From UBA2185 sp964564625 (GTDB lineage: Bacteria > Desulfobacterota > Syntrophia > Syntrophales > UBA2185), in assembly GCA_964564625.1 (NCBI GenBank), contig CAZMBE010000015.1:14637-78636 (forward strand): DNA of 64,000 bases, given 5' to 3'. Shown here piece after piece: positions 52,562-61,304 of the stretch. The notes under the pieces are model-generated. The model was not told the DNA's origin. It did no database searches and saw nothing but the letters and a program-made list of their open reading frames with translations. A program made the position numbers and the translations under genes. How positions within the stretch are numbered: the first letter of the stretch is position 1; each line of letters starts with the position of its first letter.

Positions 52562-53887
52562 TCAACTTCTGATCTTCAGCATGTGGCGAATCCTTTTTTT
52601 GATGAGCGGATCCGTGCCGATGTCAGGCCTATGGTCTACAGGACCCTTGATTGCTGATATCGCGTTTTCCGCTATTCGTTCTGCGTCCCTGAGAGTGTCC
52701 GCAATGCCGACCACACCTATAGCCCGTGACGTGCTCATGTAGAGACCGTCTTCCCTTTTGTCAACCGATGCATAGTACAGACGTGCCGCACCCACATCAC
52801 CGACGTCAATCTTAGCGGAAGTCGATTGTGCGTCAGGATGATCCTTGGGAAGCCCGTACCCCTTCGGGACGGCATACTTACACACGGTTGCTTTTTTTTC
52901 AAATTCCATATGCAATGTATCCAGTGTGCCATCGATGATCGCTTTGCAGACATCTACGAAGTCAGTCTTCAAGAGGGGTAAGGTGTTCATTGCCTCCGGA
53001 TCACCAAAGCGGGCGTTATATTCCAGCAGCTTGATACCGGATTTCGTAATAATGAATCCGCCATACATGACTCCCTTGTAATATTCGCCGGTTTCTTTAT
53101 AGATTGCCTCTGCCACCTTTTGGGTAATTGCCAGTCCTTCTGTTACGTCATTCTGCGTCATAAACGGCAGGGCATGGTCTTCACAGGAATATGAACCCAT
53201 TCCTCCCGTATTGGGACCCTTGTCGTCTACGAATCTCCGTTTGTGGTCCTGCACAGGAGGGGTTGCGACGACAGTTTTTCCGTCACAAAGGCATTGCAGG
53301 GAAAATTCTTCACCCTCTAATCTCTCGTCAATGATCACACTTGCGTGTTCGGTTAAAATCTGCTTGCAGTAACGAAGCGCCTCTTCCTTGGTTTGAAAGT
53401 GATCTCCCTGAACCATGACCCCCTTGCCGCCCGTCAGACCGTCAGGCTTTACAACGATGCCGTCAAGCTCATCCAGGAATTCTTGAATGCCGTCCATAGA
53501 TCTGAATATTTTAAATTTCGGGTTTCCGGGTATGTTGTATTTCCTTACCAGATCTCTTGTGAAAGATTTTGAAGTCTCAAGACGAGCCAGGTTTTGTGTA
53601 GGGCCTACCGAGGGTATCCCTATTTCTTTCAGGGCGTCAACTACCCCGTTATTCAGAGGGTCCTCAGGTCCAATGACAGCGAAATCTATGCAGTACTCTT
53701 TGGCATAGGTCGTTACGGCAGCCAGGTCGTTGAAATTTCCGATAAGGGCTTTTTCCGAGAGCGATATGATACCTGGATTGTTGGCTTTCATAAAAGAAAA
53801 AAGTTTGGGCTTATGTCCCGATTGTGCAAACGCCTCGGCAATGGCGTGTTCACGGGCACCGTTTCCGATTAATAGCACATTACACAT
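52562..53887 (-). CDS. purD: Phosphoribosylamine--glycine ligase
   Basis: A 441-residue ATP-grasp enzyme of purine synthesis that makes glycinamide ribonucleotide. It has the N-terminal LLIGNGAREHAIAEAF, the GPEDPLNNGVVDAL segment, the ATP-grasp core (VVKPDGLTGGKGVMV) and RFGDPEAMNTLPLL. It is the first gene of purD-purH-purE-tsaC. A candidate promoter (TTGACT, 17 bases, TATTTA) lies about 100 bases upstream. Confidence 0.97.
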   Translation of the reverse strand: MCNVLLIGNGAREHAIAEAFAQSGHKPKLFSFMKANNPGIISLSEKALIGNFNDLAAVTTYAKEYCIDFAVIGPEDPLNNGVVDALKEIGIPSVGPTQNLARLETSKSFTRDLVRKYNIPGNPKFKIFRSMDGIQEFLDELDGIVVKPDGLTGGKGVMVQGDHFQTKEEALRYCKQILTEHASVIIDERLEGEEFSLQCLCDGKTVVATPPVQDHKRRFVDDKGPNTGGMGSYSCEDHALPFMTQNDVTEGLAITQKVAEAIYKETGEYYKGVMYGGFIITKSGIKLLEYNARFGDPEAMNTLPLLKTDFVDVCKAIIDGTLDTLHMEFEKKATVCKYAVPKGYGLPKDHPDAQSTSAKIDVGDVGAARLYYASVDKREDGLYMSTSRAIGVVGIADTLRDAERIAENAISAIKGPVDHRPDIGTDPLIKKRIRHMLKIRS

Positions 53888-54228
53888 AGTTTGTTCTCCT
53901 TGTAGAATGTCTTTGAAAAGGCAGGTGTGAAACCTGGCGTAAGTCGGATAGTTGCAAATTTCAGCCCATAAATTTCTGTTACTAAATATCGGAAAAAATC
54001 CGCTGAGTCAAATAAATCTAATAATACATTTACATTAATAGTTTGTCTTTACCACGTAAAATTTGATACAGTATTATCTGAGACGTCGCAGGTTTCAAGA
54101 GGTCGAGGATTCAAGGAATCGAGTGCATAGAAAAGGATGCTCAAGGAACTACTAAAATAATCGCGTAGCAACCACCTGAACCCTTGCATCCTCGAATCCG
54201 TTAAATGAGAGAAGAATTTTAAATAACA
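53888..54228. promoter_or_regulatory. Divergent intergenic region between purD and the CNNM genes
   Basis: A 341-base gap with no gene. On the minus strand TTGACT (54006-54011), 17 bases, TATTTA (53983-53988) is a possible purD promoter; a CGGATTTTTTCCG hairpin lies in its spacer. No purine riboswitch was recognised. The right half holds a palindromic repeat (54104-54194). Confidence 0.4.
54104..54194. repeat. Palindromic dispersed repeat, copy B
   Basis: CGAGGATTCAAGG (54104-54116) pairs at 12 of 13 positions with CCTTGCATCCTCG (54182-54194). The arms match those of copy A at 40378-40449. Confidence 0.55.
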
Positions 54229-55488
54229 TTGGATTATCTGATAACGTTCAAAGTTGTATTGCTTCTATTCCTTTTTATCCTTTCGGGGTTATTTTCCTGT
54301 TCAGAGGCGGCCCTCTTTTCTCTTACGCCCCTTCATCTCCATAAGATGCAGGAAGAGAGATTTCCCGTTCTGTCTGCCATCCGCCGTTTGTTAAATTATC
54401 CTCAGAGGTTGTTGATCACCCTCATCGTAGGCAACGAGGCTGTGAACATCGCCCTTTCCGTGCTGACGGCTTCTTTGTTCATCCAGTGGCTTGGCATCGA
54501 AGGCCAATGGGTGTCCATTGCCTTCACGACCCTATTGTTGCTGATTTTTTGCGAAGCAATTCCAAAAACATTTGGTGTGACCTATCCGATCCGCGTCTCT
54601 TATATAGCAGCCCCGTTTCTTGTCATAGTATCATGGTTTGAACGTCCTGTCGTGTGGATTCTGGAAAGGGTGTTGGCTCTGATTGTATCACTGTTTCCCG
54701 GCGGTCATGTTAGGGTAAAGGATGTCTTGACGGAGGATGAATTCAGGACCCTCGTTGATACAGGTGAAAAAGAAGGGTCCATTGAGCCGTCTCAGCGTGA
54801 TCTCATTCACGGGGTATTTGAACTGGGAGATAAACCGGTTTCTGAGATTATGATCCCCCGGGTCGATATGTTTTGCCTCCCCGCTTCTTTAAGAATTGAA
54901 GATATGGAAAAAGAAGTCATCACGGCCCGCCATGAACGGATTCCGGTGTATGGAACGGATCGTGATGATATTCGAGGCATCCTCTTTGCCAAGGAACTGT
55001 TGCACCGCATGGCAAACGGTGGGGAAAAACTAAATATAGGGAAACTGCTGCGCAAAGCGTACTTTGTGCCGGAAGACAGAAGCGCTGCCGCAATGCTCCA
55101 TGATTTTCAGACAATGAAAACTCACATGGCTATTGTTGTGGACGAGTATGGTGGCGTTTCCGGTCTGGTAACCCTGGAAGATATTCTGGAAGATTTGCTA
55201 GAAGACATTTACGGTAACTATGGTCTCAAGGCACACCTTTGGCAGAGAATTGGAGAACACACATTTCTCGTATTGGGCAAGATGCCGATGGAAGAATTCA
55301 GTGAACTGACCAGCCTTACTCTGCCCACGGAGGATTTTGACACGGTAGGTGGCTTTGTCTTTCATCTCTTCGGCAAATTGCCGTCAAAGGGGGACAGTGT
55401 TTCTCTGGAAAATTATACGTTTCGAGTAGAAAAGATGAGCGGCACCAGAATTCTGATACTGAGGGTAGAGAAAACACTTGATGGATAA
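54229..55488 (+). CDS. CNNM/CorC-family transporter-associated protein (first of tandem pair)
   Basis: A 419-residue membrane protein with an N-terminal DUF21/CNNM domain (three to four helices, about 1-190; GLFSCSEAALFSLTPLHLHK), two CBS domains (about 195-335; VSEIMIPRVDMFCLP, MAIVVDEYGGVSGLVTLEDILE) and a C-terminal CorC/HlyC transporter-associated domain (about 345-415). The family is linked to Mg2+/Co2+ handling; the haemolysin label is historical. The start is a TTG. It overlaps the next, homologous gene by 8 bases. Confidence 0.93.
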   Translation: MDYLITFKVVLLLFLFILSGLFSCSEAALFSLTPLHLHKMQEERFPVLSAIRRLLNYPQRLLITLIVGNEAVNIALSVLTASLFIQWLGIEGQWVSIAFTTLLLLIFCEAIPKTFGVTYPIRVSYIAAPFLVIVSWFERPVVWILERVLALIVSLFPGGHVRVKDVLTEDEFRTLVDTGEKEGSIEPSQRDLIHGVFELGDKPVSEIMIPRVDMFCLPASLRIEDMEKEVITARHERIPVYGTDRDDIRGILFAKELLHRMANGGEKLNIGKLLRKAYFVPEDRSAAAMLHDFQTMKTHMAIVVDEYGGVSGLVTLEDILEDLLEDIYGNYGLKAHLWQRIGEHTFLVLGKMPMEEFSELTSLTLPTEDFDTVGGFVFHLFGKLPSKGDSVSLENYTFRVEKMSGTRILILRVEKTLDG

Positions 55489-56773
55489 CGTCGTTACTCT
55501 TACATTCATTGTGCTGTGTTTATGCTTGGAAGGGTTGTATTCCGGGGGAGAAATAGCCTATATCTCTTCTGACATACACCGTATCCGGAGCAAAGCGCAG
55601 AAGGGTTCACGATCGGCCATGCGCGCATTGAAGCTTCTTGAATCGCCAGAATGGTTTTTGGCGACCACCCTGACTGGGACGAATTTGTCCATCGTGACCA
55701 GTACGACCTTGGCAACAGCTCTTCTCATCACCATGCTTGGAACAAGCCGGGGCGAAATGGCTTCTCTGCTGATCATGGTTCCCACACTGCTTCTTATGAT
55801 TGTATCAAGAAGACTCTTCCAACAGCATGCGGAAACGATGGCGATAAGACTTGCCCACTTCATCTGGTATTCGTCTTTTCTGCTGTTTCCGGCGGTGTAT
55901 CTCATAGCCAAGCTCTCCCGTGGGACATTAAAAATATCTACTGGTGAGGCTGGTCGTCCCTACACATACGTCACGAAAAAAGGACTCAAATATCTTCTTG
56001 AAAAACAGGATGCGAATACCGATATCCTGCGTGTGGAAAAAGATATGGTGACTAATATCATTGATTTTTCAGATGTAACAGTGGGCAAAATCATGGTTCC
56101 GTTATCGAAAATGATTTCTCTTCCCGTGACAGCACCATTGCGGGAAGCTGAAAAACTTGCAGCAGACAAAAATTATTTGCGCATTCCCGTATATCGCGAT
56201 CAGATTTTTAATATCATAGGCATTCTGCATTATTTCGATCTTTCGGAAATTCTCCGCACACAGGGGGCAAGTAGTTCAAATACTGAAGAAAATGAAACGA
56301 TAGAGTGTTGTGTGAAACCCGTTGTCTTCTATGTTCCAGAGACAAAGATCGCCAAGGACTTGCTGATTGAATTACATGTCCGGGGTGAACGGATGGCTGT
56401 TGTCGTGGATGAATATGGCGGAGCTGTGGGCATCGTGACGATGGAGGATATACTCGAGGAGATTGTAGGCGAAATAGATGACGAATATGATAGCGGAGAA
56501 AAGATGCATAAAAGGATCGGACCTGGAAAGTATCTCTTTAATGCGAAAATAAGTATAGAGAAAATTAACCAGGTGATCCCACTGGAACTTCCCGAAGGGG
56601 ACTACGAGACCCTAGGAGGATTTCTGCTATATCATATGGGTAAGATACCGAAGAGGAAAGAGGCATTGCGATATGGGAACACCCTCTTTGTAATAGAAGA
56701 TGCCGACGCGAAATCTATCAAAGAGGTATTAATCGAATTATCAGGTGGTGCAGATACAGATGTCAGAAGTTAA
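55481..56773 (+). CDS. CNNM/CorC-family transporter-associated protein (second of tandem pair)
   Basis: A 430-residue protein with the same layout: DUF21/CNNM membrane domain (GLYSGGEIAYISSDIHRIRSK), paired CBS domains (VGKIMVPLSKMISLP, MAVVVDEYGGAVGIVTMEDI) and a CorC-type C-terminal domain. The two copies are clearly diverged, so the duplication is old and they may form a heteromer. The ATG lies inside the end of the first gene, giving translational coupling; a TTG one codon earlier is also possible. Confidence 0.93.
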   Translation: MDNVVTLTFIVLCLCLEGLYSGGEIAYISSDIHRIRSKAQKGSRSAMRALKLLESPEWFLATTLTGTNLSIVTSTTLATALLITMLGTSRGEMASLLIMVPTLLLMIVSRRLFQQHAETMAIRLAHFIWYSSFLLFPAVYLIAKLSRGTLKISTGEAGRPYTYVTKKGLKYLLEKQDANTDILRVEKDMVTNIIDFSDVTVGKIMVPLSKMISLPVTAPLREAEKLAADKNYLRIPVYRDQIFNIIGILHYFDLSEILRTQGASSSNTEENETIECCVKPVVFYVPETKIAKDLLIELHVRGERMAVVVDEYGGAVGIVTMEDILEEIVGEIDDEYDSGEKMHKRIGPGKYLFNAKISIEKINQVIPLELPEGDYETLGGFLLYHMGKIPKRKEALRYGNTLFVIEDADAKSIKEVLIELSGGADTDVRS

Positions 56774-56816
56774 AATTACCCCCGCATTTTATAAGAAAAA
56801 CAACTATGGTGAATGA

Positions 56817-57572
56817 ATGACACAGTATGATGAAAGGAAAGTAAGTGCCGTAATATTGGCTGCCGGTAAAGGGACGAGAATGAAGTCGGATCTGGCGAAG
56901 GTTTTACATCCCCTCTGCGGGAAGCCCATGTTGACATATTCTGTTGATGTTGCCCGGGCAATTGGTGCGGAGAAAATAGCGGTTGTAATCGGCCACCAGG
57001 CAGATCTTGTAAAAGAACTATTCAAAGATCAAGGTTTGATCTTCGTAGAGCAGCGTGAGCAACTGGGCACGGGGCATGCCGTTCTTCAGGCGAAGGATAC
57101 CTTTAACAATTATGATGGTATAATCCTTATCTTATGCGGTGATGTTCCTCTGCTAAGTCCATCAACAGTCAAGGCTCTCCTTGAATACCATATTTCTGAA
57201 AGAGCAGAGCTTACGGTTCTGACCACCATCCTGGACGACCCAACGGGGTATGGAAGAATAATCAAAGTCCCGGAACGAAGAGAGGTATTGAGGATTATAG
57301 AGGAAAAAGATGCGTCACCTGATGAGAAAAGAATCAGTGAAATTAATACGGGAATATATTGTGTTGGATCCGATTTCCTCTTCAAGGCAGTTGAGGAGAT
57401 CGGGAATCAAAATGTACAGAGAGAATATTATCTGACGGATATAGTGGGAATTGCCTGGCATAAAGGTTTTAAGACACGGTCGTTCATCGCCGGCAATTCT
57501 GTTGAAGTGATGGGCATTAACACGTCTTCCGATCTCGCAAAGGCGTCTGAACATATGATGACATGCAAATAA
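56817..57572 (+). CDS. GlmU-type UDP-GlcNAc pyrophosphorylase domain, without the acetyltransferase half
   Basis: A 251-residue nucleotidyltransferase that matches the N-terminal half of GlmU: VILAAGKGTRMKSDLAKVLH, EQREQLGTGHAVLQA, LCGDVPLLSPSTV, GYGRIIK, EINTGIYC and REYYLTDIV. Full GlmU is about 455 residues with a left-handed beta-helix that acetylates glucosamine 1-phosphate. Here the frame ends cleanly and dusB overlaps the 3' end, so this is a natural short form. It probably makes a UDP- or other NDP-sugar; a separate acetyltransferase or a full GlmU would be needed elsewhere. Confidence 0.85.
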   Translation: MTQYDERKVSAVILAAGKGTRMKSDLAKVLHPLCGKPMLTYSVDVARAIGAEKIAVVIGHQADLVKELFKDQGLIFVEQREQLGTGHAVLQAKDTFNNYDGIILILCGDVPLLSPSTVKALLEYHISERAELTVLTTILDDPTGYGRIIKVPERREVLRIIEEKDASPDEKRISEINTGIYCVGSDFLFKAVEEIGNQNVQREYYLTDIVGIAWHKGFKTRSFIAGNSVEVMGINTSSDLAKASEHMMTCK

Positions 57573-58555
57573 GTATAGGAGATTTGACTTTACGTAATAA
57601 CGTATTGCTGGCGCCAATGGCAGGTATCACGAATTTGCCTTTTCGGATTCTCGTGAGAGAATTCGGATGCGCCCTGGCATTTACCGAGATGATTAGTGCC
57701 AACGGTATTGTCAGAAAAACCGGGAAAAGTTATCGATTTCTTAATTCCTCATTGAACGATAAACCGTTAGGTGTCCAGATATTTGGTTCCGATCCTGCTG
57801 TTCTTTTCGATGCGGCACAAGTCGTATCGGACTATGGTGCCGATTTGCTGGATATTAACATGGGTTGTCCTGTAAAGAAGGTTGTAAAGACGGGAGCAGG
57901 AGCTGCGTTGCTAAGAAATCCCGAGCAGGTACGCCTCATCCTGCGGGCGGTCCGGAAGGCCACCTCGCTTCCATTGACCGTGAAAATTCGTTCAGGCTGG
58001 CGTCATGGTGAAATAAAGGCACTTGAGATCGCCCGTATCGCCGAAGAGTCTGGAATTAATGCAGTAATTATTCACCCCCGTACAGTTGACCAGGGGTTCA
58101 GTGGTACCGCAGACTGGAACGTTATTGAAGTGATGAAGAGGCATTTGTGTATTCCTGTAATTGGAAGCGGTGATATAAGATGTCCTCAGGATGCATATGA
58201 TATGCTCACCTCAACAGGTTGCGATGGTGTAATGATAGGAAGGGGGGCACTTGGCAATCCCTGGATTTTCAGAAATATCATATCTTTTCTTGAGGAAAAG
58301 AAAAGTTTCTTGCCACCGCTCCCTTCAGAACGTTTGAAAATTATTCAATACCATATGGATATGGAGGTCAATTACTTGGGTGAGAGTCTCGGTATTAGAA
58401 ATTTTCGGAAACACCTTCTGTGGTATACAAAGGGTATGAGAGGTGTCAGTTTGTTCAGAGAAACAGTGGGAAGAATACATGACAAAAAGGCCGTATTATA
58501 TGAACTTCACCGTTTTTTGTTCACCATGGAGGACATCGAGCGACCAGTCATGTGA
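57563..58555 (+). CDS. dusB: tRNA-dihydrouridine synthase (DusB type)
   Basis: A 330-residue FMN enzyme that reduces uridines in the tRNA D-loop. Motifs are LLAPMAGITNLPFR, TEMISANGIVR, DINMGCPVKKVVKTGAGAAL with the active Cys in GCP, TVKIRSGW, IHPRTVDQGFSG and GVMIGRGALGNPWIF. The DusB-like NMGCPVKKV form is clear. The ATG overlaps the previous stop. No fis gene follows, unlike in E. coli. Confidence 0.95.
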   Translation: MQISIGDLTLRNNVLLAPMAGITNLPFRILVREFGCALAFTEMISANGIVRKTGKSYRFLNSSLNDKPLGVQIFGSDPAVLFDAAQVVSDYGADLLDINMGCPVKKVVKTGAGAALLRNPEQVRLILRAVRKATSLPLTVKIRSGWRHGEIKALEIARIAEESGINAVIIHPRTVDQGFSGTADWNVIEVMKRHLCIPVIGSGDIRCPQDAYDMLTSTGCDGVMIGRGALGNPWIFRNIISFLEEKKSFLPPLPSERLKIIQYHMDMEVNYLGESLGIRNFRKHLLWYTKGMRGVSLFRETVGRIHDKKAVLYELHRFLFTMEDIERPVM

Positions 58556-58568
58556 TAAAATTAAGAAC

Positions 58569-58597
58569 TTGACTTTTATAGGCTTAGTTGGCATACT
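58569..58597 (+). promoter_or_regulatory. Probable promoter of the zapB-zapA-6S region
   Basis: TTGACT (58569-58574), a 17-base spacer and CATACT (58592-58597), about 150 bases before zapB. The rest of the dusB-zapB gap is AT-rich with no gene seen. Confidence 0.4.
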
Positions 58598-58750
58598 TTA
58601 AAAAAAATATTCAGCCTGAGGTATCAAAAAAGGTTCTTTGATTAAGAGATTTTGATTCTACAGAAAGTGTAGTAATTTTAGTACGTTTATGTAATTTTAA
58701 ATTGGTGGCAAGAACCACGGGCAGTAAATGCATAAAGGATATGGTGATTT

Positions 58751-58978
58751 GTGGAACTCGTTAAATTTGAAGAATTGGAAAGCAAACTAAAAAATCTTAT
58801 TGAAGAACATACAGTTTTGAAAAAGAAGAATCGCGAATTAGAAGAACTTGTTAGAAATAAAGGATTGGAGTTAGAAGAGGCAAACAATAAATTAAGGGGG
58901 CTAAACGAGGAAAGGAATACGATACGCACTAAGGTAGATTCACTGCTTGATTTGCTTCAGAATATCAATGTGCAATAA
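58751..58978 (+). CDS. zapB: ZapB-like cell division coiled-coil protein
   Basis: A 75-residue protein that is almost entirely a coiled coil with strict heptads (FEELESKLKNLIEEHTVLKK, VDSLLDLLQNINV at the end). Size, composition and its place directly before zapA match ZapB-type division proteins, which tie the FtsZ ring to the chromosome terminus via ZapA. The start is a GTG. The identification rests on form and context rather than on strong sequence motifs. Confidence 0.7.
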   Translation: MELVKFEELESKLKNLIEEHTVLKKKNRELEELVRNKGLELEEANNKLRGLNEERNTIRTKVDSLLDLLQNINVQ

Positions 58979-58998
58979 ATGAATTTGAGGTTGTGCTT

Positions 58999-59277
58999 TT
59001 GGGGAAGAGCTTTAATATCAGAATACTGGGGCAAGAATTATCAGTTTTATCTGATGCAGGGGATGAACATGTAGCATACGTAGTCAAGTATGTTGATGAC
59101 AAGGTAAAAGAAGTGGAACATGGATCCAGTAATATTAATTCCTTGAATATTGCCATACTGGCTGCTTTAAACATTGCAGATGAATATATTAAATATAAGG
59201 AAACAAAAGAAGATATTTGTAACCAGTTAGAGAGTAGATCCGAGAAATTAATTAATCTAATTAATCAAATAAGGTAA
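58999..59277 (+). CDS. zapA: Cell division protein ZapA
   Basis: A protein of about 92 residues starting GKSFNIRILGQELSVLSDAG, with VAYVVKYVDDKVKEVEH and SLNIAILAALNIADEYIKY, the ZapA fold; a C-terminal coiled coil follows. It cross-links FtsZ filaments at midcell. GAGG is nine bases before the TTG at 58999; a GTG at 58993 is only two bases from it and so less likely. It is followed at once by 6S RNA, the same neighbour as in gammaproteobacteria. Confidence 0.92.
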   Translation: MGKSFNIRILGQELSVLSDAGDEHVAYVVKYVDDKVKEVEHGSSNINSLNIAILAALNIADEYIKYKETKEDICNQLESRSEKLINLINQIR

Positions 59278-59283
59278 TAAAAT

Positions 59284-59478
59284 ATCCCCTGCGATGTGCG
59301 TGATTAACATTCGTTTTTTGAGCCAACACCTTGGAACCGGGGGCCTTTCCTTGTTAGCGGTGTGCATGTCTGCCAGCATCCCGTAAAGACGGGGGTGGAA
59401 AGCCTGAAGCAACAATAGGGTGCCCACCTTATCGGAAGGTTCAAAAAGGTGGTTAACACGGCATAAGCGGGGGTTTTT
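59284..59478 (+). ncRNA. ssrS: 6S RNA
   Basis: A region of about 190 bases just after zapA with no open frame. Its ends pair: CCCCTGCGATGTGCGTG...TTAAC near 59286-59306 against GTTAACACGGCATAAGCGGGG near 59453-59473 (each arm read with small bulges). This closes a long rod with a large central opening, as in 6S RNA. The internal blocks GAGCCAACACC and AAGCCTGAAGCAACA resemble deltaproteobacterial 6S RNA as I know it. TTTTT follows the closing stem. Position after zapA is the classic 6S location. It regulates sigma-70 RNA polymerase by mimicking an open promoter. Confidence 0.85.
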
Positions 59479-59622
59479 GTTTGTAATATTAGTTTGTTTC
59501 ACAATCATTGATTCCCACAGCCACGCCATCATGAAAATTCCTTCCGCAACATCCCCATGAATTTAATAAGAATAGACCTTTTTCAAGGTAAAACCGCACA
59601 AAAGGGTAGTATTCGAATTTAA

Positions 59623-59639
59623 CCTGCACATGATGCAGG
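59623..59639. other. Small hairpin in the 6S-rny gap
   Basis: CCTGCA-CATGA-TGCAGG is a perfect 6-base stem about 90 bases before rny. The rest of the gap (59480-59728) shows no gene. The 5-formyltetrahydrofolate cyclo-ligase gene (ygfA) that follows 6S in E. coli is absent. Confidence 0.3.
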
Positions 59640-59728
59640 GTCTTTGGTTTAATTTCATGTATGAAATTTTTCCATAATAAGCCTTAGTGTCCAAATTTAA
59701 TAACATAAGGTAAGGAGGTGGAAAGGCT

Positions 59729-61294
59729 TTGATATATAACAGTATGATTATATTCGTCATCTTCGGAGCCATGGCGATAGGTGCCTTGTTGGGATACGCG
59801 TTGAGACAAAAAGTGTCCAAGAAAAAACTGGAGTCATCGGAAAGCCTCTCGGCGAGAATTATCGATGAGGCGAAGAAGGAAGCGGAAACAATTAAAAAAG
59901 AGGCTATACTTCAGGCCAAGGAAAATCTTCTCAAAACGAAAACTGAATTCGAGAAGGATACAAAAGAAAGAAAACAGGACCTTGACAATCTGGAAAGGAG
60001 GCTGCGATCCAAGGAAGAAAATATTGATAAAAGGATAGACCAATTGTCTCAGAAAGAAACAACTATTGATACCAGGGAAAAATCTCTGTTACAAAAGGAT
60101 TTGCAGCTGAAGGAGAAGCACGAAAAATTAAACAAAGTGCTTGAGGAGCAAAAAGAAAAGTTGGAAAAGATCGCAGGTATTTCCTCCGAAGAAGCAAAAA
60201 ATTATCTCATGCAATCTATGGAAGCAACAGCGAAGCGTGAAGCTGCTATGACTGTGAGGAAGATAGAGGAAGAAACGAAAAGAACTGCCGATAAAAGCGC
60301 ACGGGAAATCATTACGTACGCGATTCAAAGGTATGCAAGTGAGTTTGTTACGGAAAACACGGTATCAGTGGTCAATCTGCCAAGTGATGAAATGAAAGGG
60401 AGAATAATCGGAAGGGAAGGGAGAAATATTAGAGCCATAGAAGCAGCTACGGGAATAGATCTGATCGTTGATGATACACCGGAAGCAGTTGTCCTATCGA
60501 GTTTTGACCCCATTAGGCGGGAGGTCGCAAGGGTATCACTGGAAAGATTGATCACGGATGGCAGAATCCACCCTGGAAGAATTGAAGATATAGTTAAGAA
60601 AGTAAAGACAGAAGTTGATGCAATAATTCGTGAAACGGGTGAACGGACATCTTTTGATGTTGGGGTTCATGATCTTCATGCTGAAATTGTGTATCTTTTG
60701 GGGAGCCTCAAATTCAGAACAAGCTTTTCCCAAAATGTACTCCAACATTCTGTAGAAGTTGCTTACCTTACAGGGATAATGGCTGCTGAATTAAAAATGA
60801 ACGTGAAAGAAGCGAAAAGGGCGGGATTGCTTCATGATATAGGAAAGGCAGTGGATCATAAGATAGAAGGAACACATGCCGCGATAGGGGCTGATTATGC
60901 AAAACGCTTTGGTGAGTCTGCGAGGATTGTTCAAGCCATTGCTACTCACCATGATGATGGTCTCACAAATACACTCTTGGGTGTACTTATTCAAGCGGCT
61001 GATTCCCTGTCAGCAGCAAGACCCGGCGCGCGTAGAGAAATGCTTGAAACCTATGTGAAGCGTTTGGAGGAACTTGAAAACATCGCAAATTCCTTTAGCG
61101 GAGTCGATAAATGTTATGCCATACAGGCGGGACGAGAGATCCGTATACTAGTGGAAAATGAAAAGATATCAGATGATGACGCCACTATGCTCTGCAAGGA
61201 TATTATCAAGAAGATTGAAGCTGATTTAACGTATCCCGGCCAGATAAAAGTAACTGTGATCAGGGAAACGCGAGTTTCCGATTACGCAAGATAG
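59729..61294 (+). CDS. rny: Ribonuclease Y
   Basis: A 521-residue membrane-anchored endoribonuclease that starts bulk mRNA decay. It has an N-terminal helix (IIFVIFGAMAIGALLGYAL), a very long charged coiled coil (about 30-195), a KH domain (GRIIGREGRNIRAIEAATG, near 224) and an HD domain (HDIGKAVDHKIEG near 368). The start is a TTG backed by a near-perfect TAAGGAGGTG at 59711-59720. It is followed by ymdB 11 bases later, as in many bacteria. Confidence 0.96.
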   Translation: MIYNSMIIFVIFGAMAIGALLGYALRQKVSKKKLESSESLSARIIDEAKKEAETIKKEAILQAKENLLKTKTEFEKDTKERKQDLDNLERRLRSKEENIDKRIDQLSQKETTIDTREKSLLQKDLQLKEKHEKLNKVLEEQKEKLEKIAGISSEEAKNYLMQSMEATAKREAAMTVRKIEEETKRTADKSAREIITYAIQRYASEFVTENTVSVVNLPSDEMKGRIIGREGRNIRAIEAATGIDLIVDDTPEAVVLSSFDPIRREVARVSLERLITDGRIHPGRIEDIVKKVKTEVDAIIRETGERTSFDVGVHDLHAEIVYLLGSLKFRTSFSQNVLQHSVEVAYLTGIMAAELKMNVKEAKRAGLLHDIGKAVDHKIEGTHAAIGADYAKRFGESARIVQAIATHHDDGLTNTLLGVLIQAADSLSAARPGARREMLETYVKRLEELENIANSFSGVDKCYAIQAGREIRILVENEKISDDDATMLCKDIIKKIEADLTYPGQIKVTVIRETRVSDYAR

Positions 61295-61304
61295 CAGACA
61301 GAAT

